Source of the DNA: Acholoe squamosa | Lineage: Eukaryota > Annelida > Polychaeta > Phyllodocida > Polynoidae | Direction of reading: 5' to 3' | NCBI GenBank assembly: GCA_949317995.1 | Contig: OX439039.1 | Coordinates: forward strand, 12,887,282-12,951,281 | Length of the DNA stretch: 64,000 nt | Shown: piece by piece, positions 1 through 12,433 of the stretch | Layout of the letters: the number at the start of each line of letters is the position of its first letter | How positions within the stretch are numbered: the first letter of the stretch is position 1 | Translations under genes and position numbers: made by a program | The notes under the pieces: model-generated | What the model saw: only the letters and a program-made list of their open reading frames with translations | What the model was told of the DNA's origin: nothing | Database searches by the model: none

Positions 1-437
1 ACACCTGGCTGGACACAGGTCAGCATGATTAAGTTGTGAAATGTGGGGAGACAGAGAGACAAGAATCGTGTGCACCAAATAGTCATATTCCCACCAAGAA
101 CGCAGACACCTGGCTGGACACAAGTCAGCATGATTAAGTTGTGAAAAGTGGGGAGACAGAGAGACAAGAATCATGTGCACCAAATAGTCATATTCCCACC
201 AAGAACGCAGACACCTGGCTGGACACAGGTCAGCATGATTAAGTTGTGAAAAGTGGGGAGACAGAGACACAAGAATCATGTGCACCAAATAGTCATATTC
301 CCACCAAGAACGCAGACACCTGGCTGGACACAGGTCAGCATGATTAAGTTGTGAAAAGTGGGGAGACAGAGACACAAGAATCGTGTGCACCAAATAGTCA
401 TATTCCCACCAAGAACGCAGACACCTAGCTGGACACC
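1..437. repeat. 105-bp tandem repeat array (minisatellite), cut by the left edge
   Basis: Units begin with ACACCTGGCTGGACAC at positions 1, 106, 211 and 316, with a partial fifth at 421, so the period is exactly 105 bp. The copies differ at only a few bases (for example gagagac versus gagacac, aatcgtg versus aatcatg). The first unit starts at position 1, so the array probably continues to the left. No coding signal is seen in it. Confidence 0.95.
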
Positions 438-1823
438 TTGCAGGACGCAGCCATTCAGTCAGCAACTTTCGCCAGGTAACCTGATCCCATCTCCCCCACC
501 TGGAGGCCGCCTCGGATGGAGAGGTGTGCGGCCTCACGTTATCTCCGCCAGGTCGGTGAGCCATATCAGATGGTGGCACAAAAGATGAAGGGAAGGGGAA
601 GGTGTGGGAGGGTACCACAGGTAGTATGTTCAGATCCCAGGAGAGGCAGCAGGAGGTGGGCACGGTACATGGGCCGCAGGTGTATGGGCCGCCCATGGTG
701 AGATCAAAGGGATGGAGGATGGGAGATGGGTAGGGAAAATTGACAAACTAGCTGGGATTGGAGGGTGGGAGAGGTTGAAGGGGAGAGATGGGTAAGCAAG
801 GGATGAGGGATGAGAAGTGGGAGGGAGTAGAGAGGAGATTTTCCTTCTCCCTTCCCCCGCCCCTTTCTCACTTCTGATCCCCCCCTTGGGAGGCAGAGAG
901 GGGTTATTTGTCTAGTTCAAATAAGCGCCTCCTATGAATGAATAAAACAATACAACCCCCCCCCCTACCTCAGCAAAAGGGAATCAATAAGGGCAAGAAA
1001 TCTCATGAAATACACCCTGGTACAGCACCTCTATCTTTGGAAGAAAACAGCAGAGAGCATCTGATTCCTCTCTGAAATTGTTTAACAGATCCTACCCAAT
1101 CTTTACTTTGAAAGACCCTACGAGTAGATAACGGTGTCCTTAAACTGTTCCCCATTTCTCCTGGTGCAGACTGCCATGGTTTTGAGGAATGACTGATAGA
1201 TGTGGAGAGTACAAATTACAACTCAAGCAAAACGACGTAACGATGAATGACTGAGAACCTCCGCCCTCTCCATATAGAATTTTCTTTCTCCCTAGACATT
1301 TTTTATCATTACTTTTGCATTGTCCTGTCTAGTGTGTCACGAAAACAACCCATCACTCTGTCACATACAAGTCTACTTCTGTGAAGCTATTTTCTCCCTT
1401 TGTCTTTTTAACATAGACATTTTATATGATGGATAGACTTGGTTCTATTCCATCTCAAAAATCGGCAACCTCGATATGAAGTTAAAGACATTTAGCTTTA
1501 ATGATTATTTCAGCTACAAAAAGGTATGCATATCATCTAGATCTACTTTTCTCTGCTTGTACATGCATATATACGTGGGGAATATCCCAATTAGTCTAGC
1601 AAAACAACTACCCAAACCTGCTCATGGTGAGCAAGCTTGTGGTAAGGCTGGTTTGCGATAGGTTTCTATGGGAATATGGCATTTTAAATAGGAATCTGAC
1701 CCCATTGATAAAACAGGCGGCGGGTTTCTGCACTATACTGCAATGGTATGTCACTAAATATTATGCTATTCACAGGTTCAGTTTCATCACAGTTCTCTCT
1801 GTCAATTCTGTCGTTCTTCTTTC

Positions 1824-1825
<2 letters not shown>
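438..1825. other. No gene recognised; purine-rich stretch
   Basis: Positions about 580-840 are strongly G/A-rich on the plus strand (repeated gggaggt and ggatggga words), followed by a C-rich tract near 850-960. The rest looks like unique intronic or intergenic DNA. Short open frames here have no recognisable domain and no matching splice context. Confidence 0.5.

Positions 1826-1869
<44 letters not shown>
1826..1869. repeat. (CT)n microsatellite
   Basis: A pure CT dinucleotide run of about 21 units. Reading frames that run through it encode only Leu-Ser or Arg-Glu repeats and are artefacts. Confidence 0.97.
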
Positions 1870-1875
<6 letters not shown>

Positions 1876-3432
1876 TTTGTTATAAATAGTTATAGATAAG
1901 GCTAAAACACATGTGACTTCACGTAAAAGTACAGTAATTTCCCGTTGGAAACTGTGGAGAATCCCTGTACAGTGAACCTTAGGAGGGTGAAAAACTCTTA
2001 TTATAGGGGAAATCACCATTCTTTAAAATCATGGTGAATCACCGTGAAATTTTACAGAGTTTCCATGTTAAGTTTAGGGAAAGTGCACAAAGTAGTTTGT
2101 AATGTGCATTGGTGGGGACAGGGAGGATAACACAGTAGATAACTGGTTATAGGGACCGCTGCAGGGCCACATTTTAGCACTAATCAGCCATTAACTTTTT
2201 TTTTTCTGAAGACAGATTGAGGTCTCCCCGTCTCCACTCCCCATGCACCCACATCAAGGGCCGGTCACTGTCTGGTATGAACGTCTGGTAGCTGCTTGAT
2301 GGGCAGGGCTGTACAATAGACAGCTTTATCATCTATAGAAGCCTTAAGGGGTGCCTTTTGATTCTTGTCTTAGAATGAGAGTTGAAGACCTTTGCCTAAG
2401 AGTAATAGGATTTCAGTACCTATCTTGTACAGTGGGCCAACCAAGCTTCTTGGATTGCTGTATGGCTGGCTATGGCTAGGAAATTAAAACCACTTTTAGT
2501 ACAGATCTTGATTACCCATATTTTCGGAACTGGTAGTGAGCGTATGGGGAGCACCTAGACATATATAAATCAAAGACATCGTCTTGTTCACCACACAGGA
2601 GTGGCACTCGGGAACATTCTGGCTTATGGACTGTCATATAAATTCATAGATCTCTAAAGCACTGGTCAGAAATAAACAAGGATCAGACTAGTGGCGATTC
2701 TACTATTCTAGTGCCATGTATAGATAGCCTGCAGTGTGACCTGAATATATAAGGGGATCTATCGTGCCTTCCTCTAAAATTAGCTCCAGTTGAGGCTCCA
2801 GTGGTTAGTGGATATCAGAACAGCAGAGAGCTGTGTAGCACCAGCAGAAGCAGCTCTGGATCAGCAGGCAGGGGGTGTAGACACAAGCACACTAACGCCA
2901 CCTGTGGTGAATGATGTAGTTCTGCGGTTTCCCACACGGGGACACCACAGGAGTGCTATAACGGGCACCCAGCCTACAGCAGGTTTCTCTGATTGAACAC
3001 AAGCGGGAGGAAGGTTCTTCTTATTTTATGCTTCCTATGGTCGTTTTACTATTTCAGAGTACATGGCACCTTTGGGGCATACATGTTCTCTTTTCTGCTC
3101 TAGCCTTCCCATGTGAATAATATATTATTCTATCAGTTGCGTTTTCATATACCTGCAGTTGTTATCCTGGGGATGTTCTTATAAAACTGTTCTGGTGCTG
3201 TCATAAATTGCATCAGCTGCATTTAACCGTTAAGGGCCACAGGAAGCCTTTTGATTATCGTCCTGATGTACCATTCGGTAAGTAACTTTCTTCGGGAATG
3301 TAAGCAACATGTGGGATTGACATTCAAATATATGTAGTCTTGGTAACTTAGGTCAATGCACCCGGCCTGTATTTATGCATTATGCTGAAAAATGGACGTA
3401 ATGCATAAATATGCAGCTCTTACAGGGCCAAG
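1870..3432. other. Unique sequence, no gene recognised
   Basis: Nothing here matches the missing next exon of the ADAMTS-like gene on the minus strand; I looked for a Gly-Cys-Asp / Cys-Gly-x-Cys-Gly type continuation. A somewhat GC-richer block at about 2785-2995 is open on the plus strand for 68 codons but shows no family motif. Confidence 0.4.
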
Positions 3433-3829
3433 TCCCGGGGGGGGGGCACTGACCCTCGGTTTGGATACCAACTGTGGTACCGACCCTGCAGAGCGGTGGC
3501 TGTCGACGCGTCGGTGAGGGCTGTTCACTAAATTACACCTTGATACTAGGGGGCTGTAACTACCTATTATTACTTGCCTGGAAATGAAGTGACTTGAAAA
3601 TTCCATGTAATCACTCCAGTGATGTGAAATTCCTGAATGTTATTGTCAAAGAACCAATAGTTTGTATGGAAGAGGCCCAAAAAAAAAGGGGCTGTTGAAT
3701 GACTCCCTCAAAAAGAGGAGGCTGTAAAAAATGAGTTGCATTTTAAGGGGCTGTCAAATGGCCAAAAAGGGGAGGGCTGTAGTTTCGCAGTTGGTACCAC
3801 CAACCAAAGATTCAGTGTCCCCCGGGGTC
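3433..3829. mobile_element. Fold-back (MITE-like) element with about 40-bp terminal inverted repeats
   Basis: The left end (3433-3473, tcccggggg...gcactgaccctcggtttggataccaactg) is an imperfect inverted copy of the right end (about 3789-3829, cagttggtaccaccaacc...cactgtcccccgggg on the reverse reading). The interior repeats the word ggggctgt several times (3544, 3687, 3747). There is no transposase frame, so it would be non-autonomous. Confidence 0.7.
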
Positions 3830-5206
3830 CAAGTAGTGCTCATGTGGCCTTCATAATAAACCGTCCCCACCTCGTGGTTACCAGAGAGGCGTTACAAAAG
3901 TTGGTCGCAAACTTAATCGCCCTTAATCTCCTGCATTGCATTGGCAGTGACGTTTCTAATTTTATCACTTCAATAAAATGCATTATTCATTGAAACCCTG
4001 CCATTATTATACGTTTCTGCCAAAATGATGATACCCTGTATCTCACTATGATTCTAATTCAATGACTGATTGATTGATTGATAGCTGTACAGAATAGATT
4101 TCCTCACGTTATCTCTTCTATATCCCTCACTGTCAGCCAAACCACTGTCATTCACTGTACCCCCTGTCACAATACATTCACAGGTGTCTAAACTACCCCT
4201 TATCTTATAGGTCTTTGTTGGGTGGCACCTGTTGGGGAGTACTTCTAAGATTGATGGTTGATTATGGTGAACCCTCTCTTTGCTAAACGGTATTTATGTT
4301 GACCGTGATGGTAGGATAGATTGCTTAAACGTTCACCCTGAAAAAATGAAAAAAAGACACTTTAGATATAAAAAAGTCAAAAGTTCTACCGTTCAGGAGT
4401 TTCAAAATGTATTGGTTTGTTATTTCCAAGTTTATGTACAATTAAAACATATTTGGTAGCCAATAGTTGCGCTCATTTGTTCAATTATGCCCATATCTCT
4501 TTTTCTCTGTCTGCAGCAAAAAGAAATGCAATAGAAAGGATGAAGTTCTTTTTGTGATGCGAGTAATGATGAGATACTGCTTTTTAGGGGCTACCATAAT
4601 TTGTTTCCATGGCCAGGACAGGTCATATTCATATCGAAGATTAAATCTATTTTCTCGTGCATGCATTGTGATTTGACTTCTTGCCATCTGATGCAATTTT
4701 ATAGTTATTTTAGCAAAATACTCGTCAGTAGAAACACACTACTGTAATGGATTATTTCTTTACCAGACTTTATCCCATATTATAACAGAGTTCAAAAGCC
4801 ATGCAGGCTGTTTGGGCGGGGTCTGGATAATTTAGTGCCTGGATAATATTATATATAATTGCCCCCATATATATGATCAATGGTATACCAAGGTCGGGTT
4901 CATGCCCAAGACCTCTGACAACCAATCTAGGCCCCTTGTTTACAGTTCTCATTATGTGCTCTTCTATGGTTAGATTAGGCACTGCCTCATCAAACCAACT
5001 GATAAAATGATGATAATTATTATTGGGAATTTCCTGTATTTTGCCTATGGTATTAGTGGAAATCACTAAAGGCCCTCCCAGGGCACTATATTAGCATAGT
5101 GCCTGACATACTGACCTAGGCATAGTCTAAAGTTCTTTCAGTGTCACATAATAACTCCTGGATGATGGTAAATAATGCACCAATGCAGCAGTGGTGACTA
5201 CCTATA
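3830..5206. other. Unique AT-rich sequence, no gene recognised
   Basis: Open frames such as the 98-codon minus frame at 4770-5066 have AT-rich, low-information composition. No splice-bounded exon with a family motif was found. If the ADAMTS-like gene continues to the left, this is intron. Confidence 0.4.
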
Positions 5207-5956
5207 CCAGGAGCTTAATTCAAAACATCCTGGGATCACAACCCCAGCGATCTTAGTGTAGGCACATATCATAAGACCTGGCCATTCTACCCTATCTAAT
5301 GCAGTGGTTGCAGGCCTGTCCAGAATAGTAAGTCCTGGGATCACTTCACTATTCCTTTTCCATCACTAAGATCACTTCGATCTTAGTGAAAGAATTGCAT
5401 AGTGGTTTCAGCTCAGTACAAGAGCACTTACAGGGAACACTCCTGATCGTAAGAGTGAACAACCTGCTGATTACATAAACAGGGGAGGGAGGACGTTTAC
5501 TGAGAGTCCTTGAGGGTTCTTAGGGCTACTCATGCGTTAAGTGCACTGTAAGGTAATTCTTCTCTTCTCTCTCTCTTTGTCCTGGGGGGGGGGGCACAAT
5601 GCTTCTAGTAGGCGAGCATAAATCATACATTCATGGGAACAACTCTTGAATACTGTACGGGGTCAACTGCACTTTTGTTAGCCCATAATTATGTGGACAG
5701 GGAACGATGGTATAAGCACTCTTGTGAAGAACAGTGACTCCACAGCTATTCCTTTATTTTGGGACTCTTACCCCTGTGCCTAGTCAGTTATTCTTGGAAT
5801 AGTGTAGGAGGGCTAAGGCTAAGATAGATGCGATCTTAGTGCTGGCTAGGATATGTGAACACAGTCTAATCTTAAGATCGCTTAATAGAATAAGGTAGAA
5901 TTATTCCTAGGATCGCTAGGGATGCGATCCCAGGATGTTTTGAGTTAACCTCCTGG
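5207..5956. mobile_element. Fold-back element of about 750 bp with long terminal inverted repeats
   Basis: The left end (5207-5256: ccaggagcttaattcaaaac, then atcctgggatc and a cgatctta word) pairs with the right end (5907-5956: a gatcgctaggg word, gatcccaggatgttttgag, then ttaacctcctgg). The interior has further small palindromes, for example ctaagatcacttcgatctta near 5365-5384. No open frame suggests a transposase. Confidence 0.75.
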
Positions 5957-7994
5957 GATGACTCTATGTATCATCCTGATCCTTCGAGACAGTATCAATC
6001 CCATAGGGTCAGAATGATACATTGGTACAGCGGTGAAGAACCATTTGCCCAGTCTATATTCCTGTATAATAATGATCATTGTTCCTTCTGCATCACATTG
6101 ATATGTGCCACCTTTCATTAAACTCTAAAAGTCATGGAATTTTATGAAAGGGCCTCCTAATTTAATCAATACATTACCAGCTGATCTGTGTGAATTTTCA
6201 GTTCTACCATAATATGACTGGGTCTAGGGCACCGCCTTTTAGGCTCTAGAACATATGGACGTTATTTAATGATCAACTATACCCTTCAATATGTTGTGGA
6301 AAGCATTTAAACTATTGGTAGCATTTGAAGAATTAGAAATAAAGAAAAAAATGTTATTATCTAACTTTGAATAGAATAAGTCTCGGAACTGTTTCATTGT
6401 ATTCAGCAGGCACATGTTTACACAGGGATACACTACACTGTCTATAAAAACTGAGACAGATAAGAAGTGAATACATGTTTTTAGCTTGTGATGATCCCTG
6501 GATTTGCACTGGGCAATGAGGTGCAGGATAGCCTTTTTGTTACTTAAAATACTGTGTCTATGCTGGAACACAAGTACTTTGTTAAAGCTGCTACAAGACG
6601 TTGTTACTTTCCAATTAATTTTATGGTATTTAATCTAGTAAAAAGTGGGTGTCAATGCATACAGTTGGAAACTCAGTGTTCAACTTTGCTTGCTGCATTG
6701 GCAGGATGCTGAACTGCTTTGGTTAATTAGTTCTCATCAAAGCCCCTACTAGGCAGCACTGAGCACTCTGAAACCCTCCAGATTTCCCTTGGGAAGGTGT
6801 CATTGCCATAGAACACCACAGTCTGATTTCCTAAATACAGGTGGCACCACTGACCTGATGTAATTAGCGTGAACCCTTTCGGGGAGAAACGGTATGATCG
6901 GAAGTGTGTCAGTGGTTCCGGTGGGAATGCGAAAGTCTACTGCTCATATTTTACAAGCGAAAATGGCGCAACGTTAGCGCTTCTCCCCAAAAGACGTAAC
7001 CTGTAATTAGGTGCTTGTCAACAGATATAAAATGCTGGAAGCATTTTGTTTCTAGACATCTATATCTTTGAGATTAGAATGGTTAAATCTCCCAGAATTG
7101 GTTGAGCTGTCAACAGTACATACAGGCAGGTGGGCCGATTGTAGATATGCCCAAAACAAACAAAAAATCTATATATTTCACGTCTTGTGCCAGTTTTAAA
7201 TACATTGTAGATTGTCACAGACTTTGGGGTGAGGTCAATGTAGTAGAACTTTGTGCAATGATGCTTTGACTAGATCCGATAATTAAAAAAAAAACAGGGT
7301 TTGCCAGTATGTGATTCTATAGAGGATTATGACGAATGAACCTGCTCACTACGTCACAAGATAACGGCAAACCCCCCTACATACTTTATGAAGTACACTT
7401 CCCCACCAATGATATTATTTTTGGGGAGTCGAGCATCAAATATCATTTTGTAAGGGTTAAAGCTAGTATATCCAATGTGAGTGGTTCAAAAATCAATCTT
7501 CCTTAAAATGAGTCCAGATGTTTGAAATGACCATACTTCATATACAACACGCTTAATTCACTCTCATTCCATCTCATTTTGCCTAATTTTGGATGTAATT
7601 GTTAAATTTAGGGGCAATGTGCACGTTTTGGTGGGCATGAATTAAGTTGCACCCATTAAAAAACCACTAGAGCAGGCCTCCAGACGTGTACCATGACAGA
7701 CATTAGCTGAGCCATTTGTGTCCATGGATGACATGCGATATCATCCAAACTTTCTGGGTGGTTTTGTTACATCGCGTGGGAAATTTTAGTAGTATTTGGA
7801 AAATGTATCTTTCGGAAGTACTAACCTTTTAAAGAGATAACAGTAAAATATTTTGGTCCTACATCCTTTAAAGGGTTAAGTGATCACAGTAAAGTGATTT
7901 GCTCTTACCTGTAACCCCTTAACGGTTACGAGATCATAGTAAAGTAATGGCTTAAGAGATCACAGTACATGTATATAAAGTATTTCGGTCTTAC
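5957..7994 (-). other. Intron 3' of the last visible ADAMTS-like exon; no exon seen
   Basis: On the minus strand the sequence after 7995 begins with a canonical donor (GTAAGA), so this is the start of the next intron. I see no continuation exon between here and position 1. The 101-codon minus frame at 6266-6571 is AT-rich and has no domain signature. Confidence 0.55.
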
Positions 7995-8128
7995 CTTACA
8001 CTTGCCGGACACACAGATACGGGATGGATCATTCTCGTCACACGGGGTGCCATCCACCACGTTAGGGGCAAGCCGTGTCACAAACATGTAGTTTTTAGCC
8101 TGACACGTGAGGGAACATCGGTCCCGGG
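7995..8128 (-). CDS. ADAMTS-like protein, cysteine-rich module exon (second part)
   Basis: This 134-nt exon encodes two bases of a split codon plus 44 codons. Its acceptor is a T-rich tract ending TTATAG and its donor is AAG|GTAAGA. The peptide contains RDRCSLTCQA, VVDGTPCDEN and RICVSGKCK, which is the end of the ADAMTS/ADAMTS-like cysteine-rich module (pattern C-x-L-x-C ... DGTPC ... ICV-x-G-x-C). In this family the module is secreted matrix protein followed by a spacer domain. Entry phase 1 matches the exon at 10324-10447. Exit phase is 0, and the next exon is not in the window. The subfamily (papilin, THSD4-type or ADAMTSL2/4-type) cannot be fixed from this piece. Confidence 0.92.
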
Positions 8129-8959
8129 CTATAACAAAGAAAGAAAGAAAATGGATACAAGACAGTTATGATAGTATCTGGGAGAAGTGAATGTGATTGG
8201 TGGTCATCATATTCATCTATGTTATTGACTCTTAATTCCAGTGTGAATGAATTACATGTGGTATATCTTTAGCTATGGCAAAACAAGGAAGGATTATGTA
8301 AAGATAAAAAATATAAAGGAAGGTAGTCTTTTGGAGTTTTGTGGGGAGGGTGTCTTTTGAAAAAAGGTGCTCGTAATAAGTTTGCTAAAGGATCTTGTCA
8401 TATTCTTGCTTATGCTATGCATGTTTATCTCCTGCTACTATTTCTTTTGTTCTTTTATCTTGTTTATATATTCTATTTTATATCATTTTTTTATTTCAAT
8501 TTATTTTTTTGAGGGGGTGGGGGCATAAAGACGCGCATACAATGATAGGAAATGACGATTCATGATATACATGTTTCTGAAATTTCCGTCGTTCACCTAA
8601 AAATGCTACTAGAAAATTTATTTTTTTCATGATAATATCATCTATATTATACATATTTAAAATCTCATTTATACTATTGGAATGACCCTCCAGAGATGCC
8701 CATAGACAGTTCATTATGTTCATTTTGTACTATAGCATGTGTAGGTTCGTGATACACATTGTAAGTGAGTGGTTGTAGAACCATAAACCAACATGACATG
8801 TCTAAGTAGGGTCGGAAACAGGGCATCAGTGCAGGTACCCACATACACCGTACACCCAGTCAATCAGATCACCTTACCTCCTATACCCAGGTATGCATTA
8901 TACTCCATCCATACCTGTCACTCCTGACTTAACCGCCCCCCCCCTTATCATCTTAACTA

Positions 8960-9350
8960 TTTAAAGGTTGATGACGTTTTGTAAAACCTCATATGCCCAT
9001 TGTTCCTCATGATGCATAAATGCAGCTTTGGCGAGTAACTCACAAGATCTACATCCATGCATCATGCTGACCCTGTGTGGTTGATACACTCCCAAGGGGC
9101 ATGATGCATCAATGAAACACTGGCTAGCAGCCAGGACTTCATTCATTATGATTGCATTGATGCATCATGCCCGTTGGTCGTCATGCATGATGCATCAATG
9201 GGATATGGGAGTATTTATAAGTTGAGGGCTGTACAATTCATCCCTATTATTGTCATGATGCCTTCATAAGCATACCGACCAGAGGGGTTGATTCCCTCCA
9301 AAGGAAACATGATGCATAAATGCAGCTCTGGCAAATCATACACCAAGATT
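8960..9350. repeat. ATGATGCA-family nested palindromic repeat
   Basis: Contains alternating forward and reverse copies of catgatgcat/atgcatcatg words spaced about 30-70 bp (near 9008, 9055, 9098, 9155, 9183 and 9309), linked by the family's internal modules (aatgcagct.tgg, gaccctgtgtggttgatac, cgttggtcgtcatg). It appears to be two merged family members. No coding capacity. Confidence 0.75.
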
Positions 9351-9674
9351 AAAAACAGACATTAGTTAATGGACCTTTGCACAATTTGCTCCTTAGATGA
9401 TTAAGGCCCATCTTATTTAGAGTAACAGTAGATCATACTCCTGGTGCAGATGTAGCTCAACTGTGCTAGGGTAAGGCATTAAATGGAGCAAGAAATGTGT
9501 TGGAGTAAAAGGGCAGCTTTTTATGTCTTCCTCTTCTGGTGGGTATCAAATTACAGTCTAGGTTTGTATAAGCCGAATGTAGAGGGCATATGCTATGGTT
9601 GAGAGATGGGCTAGGGATAGACTGATGTTTAGAGACCCCCCCCCCCCCACATGTCCAACCAGACCACCCAGCCT

Positions 9675-9780
9675 TTATGGGCCACATAATGCTTCAAGAT
9701 TCATGTCCCTTGGTCGCCATGATGCTCAAATGCAATGGTAGAGATCCTGCTCACACCAGCACCGTAATGGAGCATCATGA
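9675..9780. repeat. Partial ATGATGCA-family copy
   Basis: Shows the family order: ataatgcttcaagattcatg, ccttggtcgccatgatgct, aatgcaatgg...ctgctcacaccagcac, aatggagcatcatgac. It is then interrupted by the 21-bp array that starts exactly at its catgacaaccagtt segment. Confidence 0.7.
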
Positions 9781-9884
9781 CAACCAGTTCATCTCCTTAG
9801 ACAACCAGTTCATCTCCTTAGACAACCAGTTCATCTCCTTAGACAACCAGTTCATCTCCTTAGACAACCAGTTTATCTCCTTAG
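9780..9884. repeat. 21-bp tandem array, 5 copies
   Basis: Five nearly identical units with core ACAACCAGTTCATCTCC; the last has one C-to-T change. The period is a multiple of three, so the plus frame stays open and reads LDNQFIS five times. There is no reason to call this a protein. Confidence 0.95.
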
Positions 9885-10323
9885 ATCAGACTGAAAGCTC
9901 AAACACCCACCACTGTGAATTAGTTTTGATAGAGATAGTGGTTAGGGTAGTGGCTTTTGTGAGCACCCGAGCACTGTACACCAAACGCTCATTTTTAAGC
10001 CATGTCGTTATTTGAGATCATGTTCTTGGTGTTTGATAGTTATGCCAATAGGCCCCTGTACTCCAGCGCTTATGAGACAAGCAATTATTTGAGACAATCA
10101 TAGCTTTCAGTGCTTGATTATGGTCTGTTTGTTTTCATGTTCATGTTGTTTGTAAATTTGTGTCGTAGCATTAATGAGGGATTTAAAAGAAATTGTTGGT
10201 TTTGTTGTTTGAAGTTGTTTTTTGTGGTTGTTTCAACATCCCTTTAACCCAAACCATTACTCTAAACGCCAATTGATACTTTATAATTATTTGTGTTTAT
10301 ATATGTACCAGTGCGTCACTTAC

Positions 10324-10447
10324 CGTAGTATCTGTGGCCGGGTGGTGGGATGAAGGCCATCCACTCATAACGCCGTCCTCTTAACGTCTTAGTGTTGTAC
10401 TCCTCACACTGCTCCTGTCTGAAACTCTTACTGCCAACTGGACACTT
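10324..10447 (-). CDS. ADAMTS-like protein, exon spanning the TSR / cysteine-rich junction
   Basis: This 124-nt exon (41 codons plus one base) has acceptor TTTGTAG| and donor G|GTAAGT on the minus strand. It encodes KCPVGSKSFRQEQCEEYN followed by GRRYEWMAFIPPPGHRYY. The CP...FR-x-x-QC-x-x-(F/Y)N signature is the hallmark of the start of the ADAMTS/ADAMTS-like cysteine-rich module directly after TSR1, and the Y-E-W-x-x-(F) motif follows as in the family. Entry phase 0 fits the exon at 12434-12536 (CNTQ|KCP) and exit phase 1 fits 7995-8128. Assignment to the family is firm; the paralogue is not. Confidence 0.94.
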
Positions 10448-10581
10448 CTACAAACAAAGAGTACAATTTGGGGATGAATCTGATTTTGGCACTTAGGTCA
10501 TTGAGTGTAGGAAGCACATGGGATTAATGCATCGTATACATGATGCTTGACTTCAGCTGTACTAACACATATAACTTCCAA

Positions 10582-10843
10582 GGAGGGTCTTGCCAAAAAG
10601 AAAACGAGAACCAAAAAATAAAACGTGCACGTTTTGGTATTGCTTAAAGAGATCATAAACTAAAGTTTTGGAAATACGTGCACATTACTTATAAATTAAC
10701 TACATACAACTCCAAAATAATTGTTTTCCATACATTCTAATGTGAAATTATAAACGAGTTAGGCCATGCACGTTTCTATCAGTTCTTTTTTTTTTAAAGA
10801 GATTTAACAGGTTCTTCCTCGTTTTCTTTTGGCAAGACCGTCC
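10582..10843. mobile_element. MITE-like fold-back element
   Basis: The ends are inverted copies: left ggagggtcttgccaaaaaga then aaacgag; right ctcgttttcttttggcaaga then ccgtcc. The interior is AT-rich with cgtgcacgt words on both sides. It has no coding capacity. Confidence 0.8.
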
Positions 10844-11124
10844 AGGGGTATGTTTCAGAAGAGGCAACGATTTACCTCTCATTTTCTGTCTTAAACGACC
10901 ATCTATTGTACGATTCGTCCATTAGCATTATGTTACCAACCACATTATAATTAAAGCTAAAATAGAAATGGATCAATAGTATGCATATATTCCCAAACCC
11001 TGTACAATGTTGTATGTATCAGGAGAAGGATCCTACGATTTATTCAGATTCTGTGATCGTGGTGGTATATTGTTATCATAGAGCTATTTGGTGATCGTAG
11101 GTTGTTTTGAAATAAACCCCAGGA
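10841..11124. mobile_element. Second fold-back element abutting the first
   Basis: The left end (tccaggggtatgtttcagaa, then gaggcaacgat) is an imperfect inverted copy of the right end (gatcgtaggttgttttgaaa, then taaaccccagga). The interior includes tcctacgat and atcgtagg words in opposite orientation. Ends overlap by a few bases with the neighbouring element. Confidence 0.6.
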
Positions 11125-11220
11125 CTCCATCATGCTGACTCTGTAGGTTGATAGACTCGTCATGACGACCAAGAAACATGACACTGGAGTCATTCAGCCC
11201 TTAATGGGTTATTGATATAA
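11115..11220. repeat. ATGATGCA-family remnant
   Basis: The order ccatcatgctgactctgtag, gttgatagactcgtcatgac, gaccaagaaacatgacactg, ttcagcccttaatgggtta matches modules of the dispersed family, including its cccttaa-gggtta type terminus. Confidence 0.55.
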
Positions 11221-11989
11221 GGTCTAGGTACTTTATATGCAAAGATTTAGTATGCCATCATTCATGTCTTTAAGTAGGTAACAAACTTATTCAGGATAGA
11301 TGCTACATTCAGTTTCTCTTCTAAAGGTTTTAGGTCAGTCAAGGCAAGCAATAAACGTCGTCTGGAGGAAAAATATACTTTTAAACACTGAAAATGATAC
11401 ACCTGAGGGTTCTAGGCGTTGATGTACGGCCTTGAAAAGACATAAATCACAGTTGTTCAGTGGTGTATAGACCCCCAGGTTGGATAAAGGATATATCAGC
11501 TAAAAGGTGTTAGAACCATTGGGCCTTCGAGTGGTTGTGTTTTTGTCCAACCTCCTAACACCCTTGTCCAATGTTGTAAATGGTTAGACCATCACCTTTC
11601 AGGGATCAGAGACCTTAAATACAAGGATCACTCCTCACACTCAGAGGAAGAAAAAGATGTAAAAATAAATGAAACACGACAAAGTCGGTGTGTTTTGGTC
11701 TGCGGGGCAAAAGGTTGACTGACAGGGTTGTTTGTCTTCTGGCTAAAACAAGGGAAAATCTCCTCACAAGAAAGTGAGTTTTCTTCAACTGTTTCCTGAT
11801 TTTGGGTTCTTGGGTGTTTTGGATCGTTTTGCATCAGATTTGGTTTCTTCTCCTAAACTAAAAGGGTTTGAATATGATCCATATTGAATTGGCTGATCTC
11901 TGGCTTTTGAGGATTATATATCATCAGAGTGGCGATTTCATATCATCGTTTTGCAAAGTTGCTGTTAAAGAAAAAAAGACTTACTGTAG

Positions 11990-12227
11990 CTCTCTCTGCT
12001 TCTCTTTCTCTCTGTCCTTTTCTCCATCTCTCGCCTTTGTCTGTCACATGTCTTTCTCTCACACAACTCTTTCTCTCATCAATACTTTTTATCTTTCTCC
12101 CAAACAATCTTTCTCGTGTGCGCTCTCCACAACACCCTCTCTTTCCCACCACACATCTCTTTTGCCTATATTTATTTCTCTCAGACAACTTTCTCTCTCA
12201 TAGATTCTTTCTACAGGCCCTCTCAAC

Positions 12228-12280
<53 letters not shown>

Positions 12281-12290
12281 CTCTCTCTCG

Positions 12291-12332
<42 letters not shown>
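11990..12332. repeat. CT-rich tract with pure (CT)n core
   Basis: Imperfect CT/TTTCTCTC sequence from about 11990 passes into nearly pure (CT)n from 12231 to 12332. In the transcribed (minus) strand it is a long GA tract about 100 bases after the donor of the 12434-12536 exon. Reading frames through it are low-complexity artefacts. Confidence 0.95.
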
Positions 12333-12337
<5 letters not shown>

Positions 12338-12433
12338 CTGAAGTCGATCCCAGATTTGTATTTCCATTACTTTAGTATACATAGTGTTACAGCATGGACC
12401 TGAACAATAGTCATTATAGTATGTTACACGTAC

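Larger units (their letters stand above)
8129..10323 (-). other. Intron of the ADAMTS-like gene
   Basis: A 2.2-kb intron with GTAAGT donor and TTATAG acceptor on the minus strand. It holds a T-rich stretch (8440-8520), an ATGATGCA-family element at 8960-9350, a second damaged copy at 9675-9780, and the 21-bp array at 9780-9884. Confidence 0.85.
10448..12433 (-). other. Intron of the ADAMTS-like gene
   Basis: A 2.0-kb intron. It carries two adjacent fold-back elements (10582-10843 and 10841-11124), a short ATGATGCA-family remnant at about 11120-11220, unique sequence to about 11980, and a CT-rich tract at 11990-12332 just downstream (in transcript sense) of the 12434-12536 exon. Confidence 0.85.

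Noticed and set aside
2785-2996. Continuation exon of the ADAMTS-like gene or a separate gene
   Set aside because: The minus strand shows no DGTPC-to-spacer continuation or CGVCGG-like motif, and the plus frame lacks splice borders.
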